DNA from: Legionella clemsonensis
GTDB lineage: Bacteria > Pseudomonadota > Gammaproteobacteria > Legionellales > Legionellaceae
Direction: 5' to 3'
Assembly: GCF_002240035.1 (NCBI RefSeq)
Contig: NZ_CP016397.1
Span: 2,320,501-2,384,500 of the forward strand
Length of the DNA stretch: 64,000 nt
Under the pieces are notes generated by a model, which saw only the letters and a list, made by a program, of their open reading frames with translations, searched no databases and had not been told where the DNA came from. Positions 26,532-35,246 of this stretch are shown here, piece after piece; within the stretch, counting starts at the first letter, position 1; the number at the start of each line of letters is the position of its first letter. Made by a program: the position numbers and the translations under genes.

Positions 26532-26768
26532 TTAAGATGCATCTTCCGCGATCGTGGAATCTAACGGAGGTGCAATACCTACCTTTGCATTTTTACTCTG
26601 TGCAGGTAAATCATAAAAGTGACTAATATTATTATCAGTTAGTGGTGGAGGAACTACCAGTGATTGGCCATTTTTGCTGCGTAAATAGAGCGCCTCACCA
26701 TTACTGGCATAATTGGAACAAGCTGGTAAAACTAAAACAGAAAGAACGATAAGACCAATTTTTTTCAC
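26532..26768 (-). CDS. Short lipoprotein resembling only the N-terminal part of BamC
   Basis: The 78-residue lipoprotein has a signal peptide with lipobox LPAC (Cys17). The mature part has ALYLRSKNGQSLVVPPPL and ISHFYDLP, like the extended N-terminal lasso of BamC that binds BamD. BamC (NlpB) usually lies directly downstream of dapA, as this gene does (15-base gap). The two globular domains of BamC are absent. A reduced BamC is inferred; another small lipoprotein is possible. Confidence 0.7.
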   Translation of the reverse strand: MKKIGLIVLSVLVLPACSNYASNGEALYLRSKNGQSLVVPPPLTDNNISHFYDLPAQSKNAKVGIAPPLDSTIAEDAS

Positions 26769-26783
26769 AACAATTTTTCCTTC

Positions 26784-27653
26784 TTAAATAAGTTGCAAGT
26801 TGCGCAGAACCTGCTCTAGTGCTTGATGATGTTCTTCAGACAAAGACGTTAAGGGCAATCGTAGTTCATCTTTCATTAAACCCATTTTACTCAAAGCCCA
26901 TTTTACCGGAATGGGATTGGCTTCAACGAATAATAACTGATGAAGAGGCATTAACTGTTCGTTAATTTTTAGACAGCCGGCAGGATCATTATCAAAAGCA
27001 GCATCAGCTAGTTTGGCCATTTGCCTTGCAGCCACATTCGCTGTGACAGAAATAACCCCTTTTGCACCAGCTAAAATCCATTGTGCAGCTGTAGGGTCAT
27101 CACCGCTATAAACATCAAGACCCTCACATAAACGCAAAATTTGCTGCAAGCGAGTCATTTGACCTGTTGCCTCTTTGATCCCAATAATATTTGAAATTTT
27201 TCCAAGTCTTGCGACTGTTTCCGGCAATAAATCACAGGCAGTACGACCTGGTACATTGTACAGAATGATTGGCATGGCCACTGCTTTGGCAATTGCACTA
27301 TAATGCTGATAAAGTCCTTCCTGAGTAGGTTTGATATACGCTGGAGTCATTATCAATGCTGCATGAGCACCGCACTCCATGGCTTCTTGAGTCAATGCAA
27401 TACACTCTTTGGTTGCATTCATTGCGGTACCTGCAATAACAGGAATGCGTTCCCTTGCCTGCTCTATCGCTGTTTTAATGACTAAAATCTTTTCTTGATG
27501 GGAAAGAGTACCTGCTTCACCAGTAGTTCCTGCAGCAACAATAGCATGAGTCCCGGCAGAGATATGAAATTCAACCAATTCACGTAAACAATTTAAATCA
27601 ACTGCATCATCCGTCATCGGGGTGGCTAAGGCCACAATACTACCATGAAACAT
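26784..27653 (-). CDS. dapA: 4-hydroxy-tetrahydrodipicolinate synthase
   Basis: DapA condenses pyruvate with aspartate semialdehyde in lysine and meso-diaminopimelate synthesis. I started at ATG 27653 ([13 protein letters not shown]), where the family normally begins, with a GAGAG site upstream; the longer frame adds 20 residues lacking similarity. At 289 residues it has [11 protein letters not shown], the catalytic Tyr in YNVPGRT, and Schiff-base Lys in IIGIKEATG. The lipoprotein gene follows after 15 bases. Confidence 0.96.
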   Translation of the reverse strand: MFHGSIVALATPMTDDAVDLNCLRELVEFHISAGTHAIVAAGTTGEAGTLSHQEKILVIKTAIEQARERIPVIAGTAMNATKECIALTQEAMECGAHAALIMTPAYIKPTQEGLYQHYSAIAKAVAMPIILYNVPGRTACDLLPETVARLGKISNIIGIKEATGQMTRLQQILRLCEGLDVYSGDDPTAAQWILAGAKGVISVTANVAARQMAKLADAAFDNDPAGCLKINEQLMPLHQLLFVEANPIPVKWALSKMGLMKDELRLPLTSLSEEHHQALEQVLRNLQLI

Positions 27654-27779
27654 AGCACTCTCTTTTCTTAAGACTGATTTGCCAATACTACTGGGGGAGC
27701 GACAATTTCTCAAGCCTCATAAACTTACTTTCCGATTTACTGTTTAAGAAGACAAGTCCCTCGTATAATACAGCTAAGA

Positions 27780-27989
27780 TTAAAAGAGTCCTCTTTCTAT
27801 CTGATTTTTTGCAAACTCCATGGCTTTTATCTCCGCTTCTTTTGGTGTAGTAAACATCTTACCTACTGATTTTTTGATAATATAAGTATATTGCTCATGG
27901 TGAAAGATCAGAAGATATTCGCCTGCATATTTACCATTAATAGGCTGAGAGGAACACTCAAATTCTATTCCGTGATGTTTTCCTTTCAT
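27780..27989 (-). CDS. Small protein of unknown function
   Basis: The 69-residue product has a beta-rich N-terminal half (FECSSQPINGKYAGEYLLIF) and a helical end (TPKEAEIKAMEFAKNQIE), a layout seen in small single-domain proteins. GTAGGG about 8 bases before the ATG is a good ribosome site, supporting a real gene. No family was recognised. It stands alone upstream of dapA on the same strand, and a long non-coding region lies beyond it. Confidence 0.6.
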   Translation of the reverse strand: MKGKHHGIEFECSSQPINGKYAGEYLLIFHHEQYTYIIKKSVGKMFTTPKEAEIKAMEFAKNQIERGLF

Positions 27990-28259
27990 AGCTTTCCCTA
28001 CTGCTGATTTACTTCCTTGTATTGTCCCTTTTAATTATAGATTAAAGTTATCAATCCGAGCAGCTTCATTTTGCATAGGTAGCTCTTTTACCAAAGAAAA
28101 TTATTTTTTGATTCATCCGATTACATGATTTACATGTGAGATAAAATGCACACAATTTCAATTTTATGAATTTTTGTAGCTCCAGTATTTCCTCGAATAT
28201 TTTGGAGAATTTATAATCATAATTCTAACTACCAAATCTTTATGGCGTTTGACAAGGTA

Positions 28260-28291
28260 TGCACAGAGTTATCCACAGATTTTGGGGATAA
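28260..28291. promoter_or_regulatory. Inverted DnaA-box-like pair, copy 2
   Basis: It has the same 32-base arrangement as 14574-14605 with one mismatch: TGCACAGAG, TTATCCACA (28269-28277), five bases, TGGGGATAA (28283-28291). A further palindrome CCACAA-A-TTGTGG lies at 28404-28416 and a TCTTGAC at 28475-28481, roughly as in copy 1. No gene follows before the repeat at 28633. Confidence 0.6.
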
Positions 28292-28632
28292 CATGATTGA
28301 AGCATTTTCTTGTATAAACAGCAAGATTCCTTACCAGCAAAGGAATTTAGGTAATATTCAAAGAGAGAATTGCTAAGTGAAAACTAAAGCTTAAAATAAA
28401 TATCCACAAATTGTGGTGAAACTGAAAATAAAACTGCGGACAGACATATTAACAAATAAATTCTAAAAATACAGTCTTGACGTTTCTATATTTTTATAAA
28501 TTTATTTTTCTCTAATGCAATTTACGGCATCTTCCCCGGGCAAAATCCTCCTTTATTTAAATTACAAACAACAAGGCGTCAGTCTAGAGCAAAGCGAAGG
28601 AGCCCCAGCAGATAAATCCCGCTCTTTGAATG

Positions 28633-28957
28633 AAAGATCCTTCAAGCGACAATGTCGCTTTCAGGATGACGTCTGTTATAATCTTTTGCATATTTTTTTC
28701 CATCTCGTCATCCAGAATGCGGCAAAGCCGCATGAAGGATTGCAAGTAGAACCCGATTCCATATCGAAGAGGTCCTTCGCTTTGCTCCCAAAGACGTACG
28801 TCATGTCGAACGTAGTGACACATCTCCTAATAAAAGACGTACGTCATGTCGAACGTAGTGAGACATCTCCTAATAAAGGATCCTTCACTTTACTCAGGGA
28901 TGACCGTCGTCTTTTTTGATGTTTGCCACAATGTGGTTGGGATACTCAGGATTGACG
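28633..28957 (+). repeat. Interspersed non-coding repeat, copy B
   Basis: This is the longer relative of 12991-13184. It contains hairpins AAGCGACA-A-TGTCGCTT and ATGCGGC-AAA-GCCGCAT near its 5' part, then the conserved blocks GCTTTGCTCCCAAAGAC and GTCGTCTTTTTT. It fills most of the gene-free stretch 28020-29118. A 134-codon open frame crosses it but consists of repeat sequence. Confidence 0.75.
28790..28875 (+). repeat. Tandem duplication of a 43-base unit
   Basis: Two adjacent 43-base units (28790-28832 and 28833-28875) differ in little more than GTGACAC versus GTGAGAC. Each contains the perfect palindrome GACGTACGTC. Copy A has only one unit, so the duplication is particular to this locus. 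Confidence 0.8.
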
Positions 28958-29118
28958 GTAATTTGCGTAAGTGCCCATAGATTTTCACTAATGACTTACA
29001 TTAAAAAATTCCCCCCAGGCAAAGCTTTTATTTTTTAAATTGACTTATTTTTAGGCATATGATCTTTTTTTGTACTAATATCTCTAGTGAAGGATCTACT
29101 TACAAGAGGAGCTTAACC

Positions 29119-29370
29119 ATGAAAAGACTAATATATGTTATGTTTTTCTTGGGGTTATCGACTACAGGATTAGTTTCTTGTACCGCTACTCAAGTAGGCA
29201 CAGCAACTGGAGCTGCCGCCGGAGCAGGAGTAGGATATGCTGTTAGTGGTGGAAGCGGATGGGGAACAGCCATCGGTGCAGGTGCAGGAGCATTAATCGG
29301 TAATACAATTGGTCGAGAACAAGACAGAAGAAACTGGTATTATAGAAATGGCTACTATTATTATTACTAA
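29119..29370 (+). CDS. Small glycine-zipper lipoprotein
   Basis: The 83-residue product starts at ATG 29119 behind an AAGAGGAG site; an upstream ATG at 29059 has none. The signal peptide ends in LVSC. A glycine-zipper region follows (GAAAGAGVGYAVSGG and GAGAGALIGNTIG), as in OsmB/SlyB-type outer-membrane lipoproteins. The tail is Arg/Asn then Tyr-rich. The function is probably envelope-related but not known. Confidence 0.85.
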   Translation: MKRLIYVMFFLGLSTTGLVSCTATQVGTATGAAAGAGVGYAVSGGSGWGTAIGAGAGALIGNTIGREQDRRNWYYRNGYYYYY

Positions 29371-29512
29371 TTTGCCTAGTAATAATTTCTAGAATTTCAC
29401 ATAATTCCATTTTGTCTTGTTTATAGGTCCTGCTAAACTATAAAATTGTAAGGCAAAATGGAATACTCACTGTATACTAATATTCACAATATTATTTACA
29501 AGGAATGTAATT

Positions 29513-30295
29513 ATGCGATTAAAAGACAAAGTGGCTATCGTCACGGGTGCTGCCAGTGGCATTGGTAAAGAAATTGCGATTGTGTACGCAAAGGAAGGAG
29601 CAAAAGTAGCCATTGCCGATTTAAACCTCAGTCAGGCACAACAAACTGCAGATGAAATTCAGACTATGGGCGGAAAGGCCATGGCTGTAGCTATGAATGT
29701 AACTGATGAAGGACAGGTAAATAATGGTGTTGACTCTGTAGTCAGCAGCTATGGCGGAGTGGATATTCTTGTTAGCAACGCTGGTATTCAAATCATTGAA
29801 GCTGTCGATAAATTATCGTTTTCTGACTGGAAAAAAATGCTCGCTATCCATCTGGACGGCGCCTTTTTAACAACGAAAGCCTGCCTAAAACATATGTACT
29901 CCGCAAAGAAAGGCGGCAGTATTATTTATATGGGCTCTGTTCACTCTAAAGAAGCTTCCTTGTTAAAAGCGCCTTATGTAACTGCTAAACATGGCTTAAT
30001 AGGTTTGTGTAAAGTGGTTGCCAAAGAGGGTGCAGCTCATGGCGTACGTGCTAATGTAATTTGTCCCGGTTTTGTCCGTACCCCCCTGGTAGATAAGCAG
30101 ATTCCTGAACAAGCCAAAGAGCTTCATATGAGTGAAGAAGATGTCATTAAAAAAGTCATGCTTAAAGACACGGTAGATGGTGAATTTACCACCACCGATG
30201 ATGTTGCTCAAACGGCTCTGTTTTTTGCCTCCTTTGATTCGAATGCCTTAACAGGACAATCATTAATTGTCAGCCACGGCTGGTGCATGGAATAA
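29513..30295 (+). CDS. bdhA: D-3-hydroxybutyrate dehydrogenase
   Basis: This SDR enzyme oxidises 3-hydroxybutyrate, the monomer of polyhydroxybutyrate, to acetoacetate with NAD. The 260 residues show TGAASGIG at the N-terminus, NAG at about 89-91, the catalytic Ser in MGSVHS and Tyr/Lys in YVTAKHG. The [20 protein letters not shown] region matches hydroxybutyrate dehydrogenases. An acetoacetate decarboxylase gene follows after 42 bases, so the two probably form one operon. Confidence 0.94.
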   Translation: MRLKDKVAIVTGAASGIGKEIAIVYAKEGAKVAIADLNLSQAQQTADEIQTMGGKAMAVAMNVTDEGQVNNGVDSVVSSYGGVDILVSNAGIQIIEAVDKLSFSDWKKMLAIHLDGAFLTTKACLKHMYSAKKGGSIIYMGSVHSKEASLLKAPYVTAKHGLIGLCKVVAKEGAAHGVRANVICPGFVRTPLVDKQIPEQAKELHMSEEDVIKKVMLKDTVDGEFTTTDDVAQTALFFASFDSNALTGQSLIVSHGWCME

Positions 30296-30337
30296 CTTTC
30301 CTTTTTTATTAAGGTTACAAAACTACAGGAGTTATCG

Positions 30338-31075
30338 ATGAATGAATCACAAATTAGGGAAAATGCCTTTGCGATGCCTTTTGCCAGCCCTTCCTATCCC
30401 CGCGGCCCTTATCGGTTTATTAACCGTGAGTATCTCATCATTACTTACGAAACCGAAATGGATTTATTGCGAGAAATTGTCCCTGCCCCTCTGGAGGTTA
30501 CCGAACCACTGGTAAAATTTGAAGTCATCCGCATGCCTGATTCTACAGGTTTTGGCGATTATACAGAATCAGGTCAGGTAATCCCCGTGCGTTATCAGGG
30601 AAAGGAAGGCGGATATACCCATGCTATGTATCTCGATGATCACCCACCTATTGCAGGAGGACGGGAAATTTGGGGCTTTCCTAAAAAACTTGCTCGACCT
30701 CATCTAACCGTTGAAAAGGAAACACTTTTAGGTACCTTAGACTATGGCCATAATCGCATTGCAACCGCTACCATGGGCTATAAATATCAGACACTTGATC
30801 TTAAAAAGGTTGCTCAAGCGATGGTTACCCCATCCTATCTATTAAAAATTATTCCTCATGTTGATGGTAGTACCCGCATTTGTGAACTTGTTGAATATCA
30901 TCTAGAGGATGTCACCATAAAGGGAGCATGGACAGGTCCTGCACAACTAGAACTCTTTCATCATGCGTTAGCACCGGTGGCCAGATTACCTGTAAAAAAA
31001 GTCATTAACGGTATGCATTTTGTTTCAGATTTGACCTTACCTTACGGGCGGGTTGTTTATGATTATTTGAAATAA
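30338..31075 (+). CDS. adc: Acetoacetate decarboxylase
   Basis: The enzyme converts acetoacetate to acetone and CO2 through a Schiff base. The 245-residue protein carries the catalytic lysine pair in GFPKKLA (K116-K117) and the conserved REIWG just before it. A good AGGAG site precedes the ATG. Downstream of bdhA it would consume the acetoacetate made there, or act as a dehydrogenase accessory of unknown purpose. The length is normal. Confidence 0.94.
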   Translation: MNESQIRENAFAMPFASPSYPRGPYRFINREYLIITYETEMDLLREIVPAPLEVTEPLVKFEVIRMPDSTGFGDYTESGQVIPVRYQGKEGGYTHAMYLDDHPPIAGGREIWGFPKKLARPHLTVEKETLLGTLDYGHNRIATATMGYKYQTLDLKKVAQAMVTPSYLLKIIPHVDGSTRICELVEYHLEDVTIKGAWTGPAQLELFHHALAPVARLPVKKVINGMHFVSDLTLPYGRVVYDYLK

Positions 31076-31136
31076 CTCATGCTAAAGGGATTGTTAGGCG
31101 ATCCCTTAAACAAAACTAGCCCATACAGGAAATACC

Positions 31137-32015
31137 ATGCTTATTTTAATTGGTTATTTTATAATTTTACTCTCCGTTTTTGGTGGATTTGCCTTAGCTG
31201 GAGGACATTTGGCTGCTATCATGCAGCCCGTGGAATTATTAATTATTGCAGGTGCTGCCCTTGGTTCTCTAGTAGTTGGTAATAATCTTAGCGTTTTAAA
31301 ATCCATTAGTAGCGCATTACCTGTTTTATTTACCAATGCTAAATCAAGCAAAACCCTATATAAAGACCTTTTAAGTTTATTGTATGCACTAATGAACAAA
31401 GGAAGACAAGAGGGTTTTATGTCTTTGGAAAATGATGTCGATGATCCTGCTAGTAGCGCTATTTTTACCAATTACCCGCGTCTAATGGCCAAACCCCACA
31501 TTATTGAATTTCTTTGTGATTATTTACGCTTAATGATTACGTCAAACATGCAACCTTACCAACTGGAATCATTGATGGAAAGTGAAATCGAAACTTATCA
31601 TCAAGAAGATTCAATTCCTGCGAATGCTATCGCTAAACTGGCGGATGGTATGCCAGCGTTTGGTATTGTAGCAGCGGTTTTAGGGGTTGTGCATTCCATG
31701 GAGTCTATTAATTTACCTCCTTCTGAGCTTGGTGTGCTTGTTGCGCAGGCACTGGTAGGAACTTTTTTAGGAATTTTGCTAGGTTATGGCTTTATTGGAC
31801 CCCTTGCTACAGCTATGGAGCAAAGAACGAATGATGCGATTCTTATGCTGAATTGTATTAAAGTTACCCTATTAGCCAGCGCCCACAATTACCCCCCTAT
31901 TATTGCCACAGAATTTGGCCGCAAGGTTTTATTTTCAACAACCAGACCTTCCTTTAATGAATTGAATGAAGAGATTAAACCTAGCAAGCAGGAAACATCA
32001 GAAGAAGCAGCCTAG
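31137..32015 (+). CDS. motA: Flagellar stator protein MotA
   Basis: MotA and MotB form the proton-driven stator of the flagellar motor. At 292 residues it has four membrane helices: two near the N-terminus (MLILIGYFIILLSVFGGFAL and the LLIIAGAALGSLVVG region) and two in the second half (MPAFGIVAAVLGVVHSM with the conserved Pro, and VGTFLGILLGYGF). The cytoplasmic loop lies between. motB follows after 9 bases. A small stem-loop (31085-31107) separates it from adc. Confidence 0.95.
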   Translation: MLILIGYFIILLSVFGGFALAGGHLAAIMQPVELLIIAGAALGSLVVGNNLSVLKSISSALPVLFTNAKSSKTLYKDLLSLLYALMNKGRQEGFMSLENDVDDPASSAIFTNYPRLMAKPHIIEFLCDYLRLMITSNMQPYQLESLMESEIETYHQEDSIPANAIAKLADGMPAFGIVAAVLGVVHSMESINLPPSELGVLVAQALVGTFLGILLGYGFIGPLATAMEQRTNDAILMLNCIKVTLLASAHNYPPIIATEFGRKVLFSTTRPSFNELNEEIKPSKQETSEEAA

Positions 32016-32024
32016 AGATCCACT

Positions 32025-32852
32025 ATGTCCGGAAATGATAATTTAATTATTTTAAAGAGAGCCAGGAAGCATCAAAAACATCCTCATGGCGGCTCATGGA
32101 AAATCGCTTATGCTGATTTTGTCACTGCCATGATGGCCTTTTTCCTGTTGATGTGGCTAGTTGCCTCACTCAATAAAGCACAGAAAGATGGACTAGCTGA
32201 ATATTTTAAGCAACCCTTACGCATTGCCTTGATTGGTGGGGACAGCATGGGGGCACGTAAAAAAACAATTAATGGTGGAGGAACCGATCTCAAACAAAAG
32301 GAGGGTCAGGTAGCAGCAGGCAATCAATCACTGGAACAAAAAAAGGAAATTCAAAAACTGGAGCAGTTAAAAGACACCTTAATGTTGACTATAACCAGTG
32401 ATCCTGCTTTAGCTGATTTAAAGCATCGTCTGTTAATGGATGTAGTCTCTGAAGGTTTGCGAATTCAGTTGATTGATAATAAAAGCAAGCCCATGTTTGG
32501 TATTGGCAGTGATGAAATTGACCCAGAAGTGCAACAATTGCTTGATAAGATAGCCAAAGTATTAACTAATGTCCCTAATAAGATTAGTATTCAGGGACAT
32601 ACAGACGCCCACCCTTATCATAACCCTGAGGATTTAAACCAAAGTAACTGGGAACTCTCTACCCAACGCGCCAATACTGCCCGTAGGGCATTGGTTAAAG
32701 CGGGCATGCCTGAGGATAAGGTAATGGAAGTGATAGGTTATGCTTCCACTGTCTTATTGGATAAAAAAAATCCACTAAACCCTGGCAATCGCCGCATTAC
32801 GATTATTGTCATGAAAAAAGAAGCTGAGGCTAAAATTATTCAAAATAAATAG
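32025..32852 (+). CDS. motB: Flagellar stator protein MotB
   Basis: The 275-residue protein has one N-terminal membrane helix with the proton-carrying Asp in YADFVTAMMAFFLLMWL, a plug/linker region, and a C-terminal OmpA-type peptidoglycan-binding domain (ISIQGHTDAHPYH and LSTQRANTARRAL with the conserved Asp and Arg). It pairs with the upstream motA. There are no defects. Confidence 0.96.
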   Translation: MSGNDNLIILKRARKHQKHPHGGSWKIAYADFVTAMMAFFLLMWLVASLNKAQKDGLAEYFKQPLRIALIGGDSMGARKKTINGGGTDLKQKEGQVAAGNQSLEQKKEIQKLEQLKDTLMLTITSDPALADLKHRLLMDVVSEGLRIQLIDNKSKPMFGIGSDEIDPEVQQLLDKIAKVLTNVPNKISIQGHTDAHPYHNPEDLNQSNWELSTQRANTARRALVKAGMPEDKVMEVIGYASTVLLDKKNPLNPGNRRITIIVMKKEAEAKIIQNK

Positions 32853-32978
32853 GCGTGCTTTCTTTTTTGATTAAGCGAGATAAAAATACTGCGTATTATA
32901 TAACTCTTTGATTTAGGCTTGTAATTCGAAAAGGTAATAAAATCATCTTATAACTTGCTAGATAGGGATATTATTATA

Positions 32979-34256
32979 ATGGAAACCAGAGCAGTTTATA
33001 TTGCTGGAGGCATGCGGACTCCTTTCGTGAAATCCATGACCTCTTATAAAGAAACCTCGACTCAAGACTTGATGATTGTCTCCTTAAAAGCACTTGTAGA
33101 AAAAATGAAACTTGAAGATCGACTACTTGGTGATGTAGGCCTGGGGGCTGTTATTAACAGCTCTTCAAATTGGAATCTAGCTCGAGAATGTGTATTGGGC
33201 ACTAAACTAAATCCCCACACACCAGCCTATACTTTGCAACGCGCCTGTGGCACAAGTTTGGAAACTACACTGCAAATTGCTCTTAAAATAGCCAACTATC
33301 AAATTGAAGACGGTATTGCTGGAGGTGTCGACACCAATAGTGATATTCCCCTTATGTTTCGCAAGAGTTTTGCACGTAAACTACTAGCGTTTAATCAGGT
33401 AAAAAGCTTCCCAGAAAGACTAAAGCTTATCGCTTCTTTTCGCCTTGGCGATTTAAAACCAGAATTTCCTGCTGTAGTTGAACCGCGAACGGGACTTTCT
33501 ATGGGACAGCATACTGAAAAAATGGTTAAAGAGTGGCAGATTTCTCGTCACGAACAAGACGAGTTGGCATTTAGAAGCCATCAAAATGCTGCGAAAGCTT
33601 ATCAAGAAGGATTTTATGATGATTTGGTTTGTGACTATTCCGGACTTAAACGGGATGGAATAGTAAGAGACAATACCACTATCGAAAAATTAGCCACCTT
33701 AAAACCGGCATTTGACCGTAGCGAGGAAGGTAGTTTAACGGCTGGTAATAGTACTCCACTCACCGATGGTTCCTCGGCGGTTTACTTACTTAGCGAAGCT
33801 GTTGCCAAGCAATATCACTATCCAATGCTTGCACGCTTTGTAGACGCGCAAGTTGCTGCAGTTGATTTTGTACACGGTGAAGGTTTATTAATGGCACCTA
33901 CCATTGCCGTAAGCGAATTACTAAAACGAAACCAATTAGAGCTACAAGATTTTGATTTTTATGAAATTCATGAGGCATTTGCGGGTCAAGTTCTTTGTAC
34001 ATTAAAAGCGTGGGAATCGGCTGATTATTGTCAACGCGTATTAAATCGTAAATATCCCTTAGGCTCACTTGATAGAGAAAAAATGAATATTAAAGGGGGC
34101 AGTCTTGCTTTAGGACATCCTTTTGCAGCAACAGGCACACGAATTGTAAGTAATTTAGCTAAAATTTTGCATCAGCATGGCAAAGGAAGAGGATTAATTT
34201 CAATTTGCACAGCGGGTGGAATGGGGGTTGCAGCCATTTTGGAGGCAGTAAAATGA
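32979..34256 (+). CDS. Thiolase family acetyl-CoA acyltransferase (FadI-like)
   Basis: Thiolases cleave or form beta-ketoacyl-CoA. I started at ATG 32979 rather than a TTG 24 bases upstream, giving 425 residues. The nucleophile C90 lies in RACGTSLE, the catalytic His is in GHPFAATG, and the second Cys is in CTAGGMG. A loop insertion around 130-160 resembles the membrane-associated FadI/trifunctional branch. No fadJ partner is adjacent. It might feed acetoacetyl-CoA for hydroxybutyrate metabolism, but the substrate is not shown. Confidence 0.9.
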   Translation: METRAVYIAGGMRTPFVKSMTSYKETSTQDLMIVSLKALVEKMKLEDRLLGDVGLGAVINSSSNWNLARECVLGTKLNPHTPAYTLQRACGTSLETTLQIALKIANYQIEDGIAGGVDTNSDIPLMFRKSFARKLLAFNQVKSFPERLKLIASFRLGDLKPEFPAVVEPRTGLSMGQHTEKMVKEWQISRHEQDELAFRSHQNAAKAYQEGFYDDLVCDYSGLKRDGIVRDNTTIEKLATLKPAFDRSEEGSLTAGNSTPLTDGSSAVYLLSEAVAKQYHYPMLARFVDAQVAAVDFVHGEGLLMAPTIAVSELLKRNQLELQDFDFYEIHEAFAGQVLCTLKAWESADYCQRVLNRKYPLGSLDREKMNIKGGSLALGHPFAATGTRIVSNLAKILHQHGKGRGLISICTAGGMGVAAILEAVK

Positions 34257-34496
34257 GGAATAAGATCAACCTATGACGTGCACCTGGTTACTGGCTTTTG
34301 GGAAAGATTCGGCGATAAAGATAAAGAGCAAAAATAGTTGATGTTGCGATAGGTGAGTTGACTCTATCTCAATCATAATGTAAGAAAGTTGAAAAATTAA
34401 AAGCCCTTAATTATTTAGAATGACTAATAGATTATAATCCTACAGAGACATAAGTTTTAGATATGAAGCACTTATTACAGTGAAATTGGAGTTTAA

Positions 34497-35030
34497 ATGA
34501 GCACACCAGAAGATAAGGTAAAGCAAAATCAAGAAATCGCCAGATTACGAGAACTTCATCAAACAAAGAATCGGACTAGTGACCAAGAGAATGAATATAA
34601 GCGTCTTTTAGATGCATATCGAGAAAGTATTCTTAAAAATAAGCGTCTTTTGGAAGAAGATAAACCACAACCCCAATATCAGCTTGACAGTAAAAAGAAA
34701 GGGTTTGTTGCCGAGCTGCTGGAAGACTACAAAAAGGAAACAGGTAAAGAACCCATTGCTCAACCAGGAGGATTGGTTGCTCTTCATTTTGATTCACAAG
34801 AAGATGCTGTCAAATTTCTTCAAGAGCAGGCAAAAAAGAATCGTGGATTTGACGCTTACGATAAGGAAAAGGACCATCGGATGTATTCGGATGGTAAAGG
34901 CACTTTCGTTCATGGAACTAAAGTAGAGGTCGATGCTTACTTGAAAAATCCAAAATCCTTCGATCTCGATAAAACTGGTAGATTAACCGCCAAAGAACCT
35001 GAAAGTACAAAAAAAGTTTCTCCAACCTAA
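34497..35030 (+). CDS. Charged protein of unknown function
   Basis: The 177-residue protein is hydrophilic, rich in Lys, Glu and Asp. A helical, coiled-coil-prone first third (to about 55) is followed by a small mixed alpha/beta region (GGLVALHFDSQEDAVKFLQ, then YDKEKDHRMYSDGKG) and a disordered tail. It has no signal peptide and no recognised family. The ATG follows GGAG. A TATAAT at 34433-34438 may serve it. It could be an effector or a cytoplasmic protein. Confidence 0.65.
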   Translation: MSTPEDKVKQNQEIARLRELHQTKNRTSDQENEYKRLLDAYRESILKNKRLLEEDKPQPQYQLDSKKKGFVAELLEDYKKETGKEPIAQPGGLVALHFDSQEDAVKFLQEQAKKNRGFDAYDKEKDHRMYSDGKGTFVHGTKVEVDAYLKNPKSFDLDKTGRLTAKEPESTKKVSPT

Positions 35031-35246
35031 GCTCATCCGCCCCAGACTTTGGCTCTATCTGCATCATTTGAGATGGAGTCCACTCCTTCATCAATGTCTT
35101 TATTGCCTACTTGCTGGCACACCTACCCCTATATTATCGGGCTAAAATTACATTCCCTAAAGGAATACTAAAAAGAGAAAAATTCTTTTTCGCACACCAA
35201 TCAATTTGATTATAATTTGAGCAAAATGATTAACTTGAGATAATTT

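Noticed and set aside
28515-28919. 134-codon open frame
   Set aside because: It runs across the interspersed repeat, including the 43-base tandem, and has no ribosome site or family likeness.
34406-34422. PmrA-like box before the 177-residue gene
   Set aside because: Only one half-site (CTTAAT) fits, the second is poor, and the TATAAT lies 21 bases away instead of 8-10.
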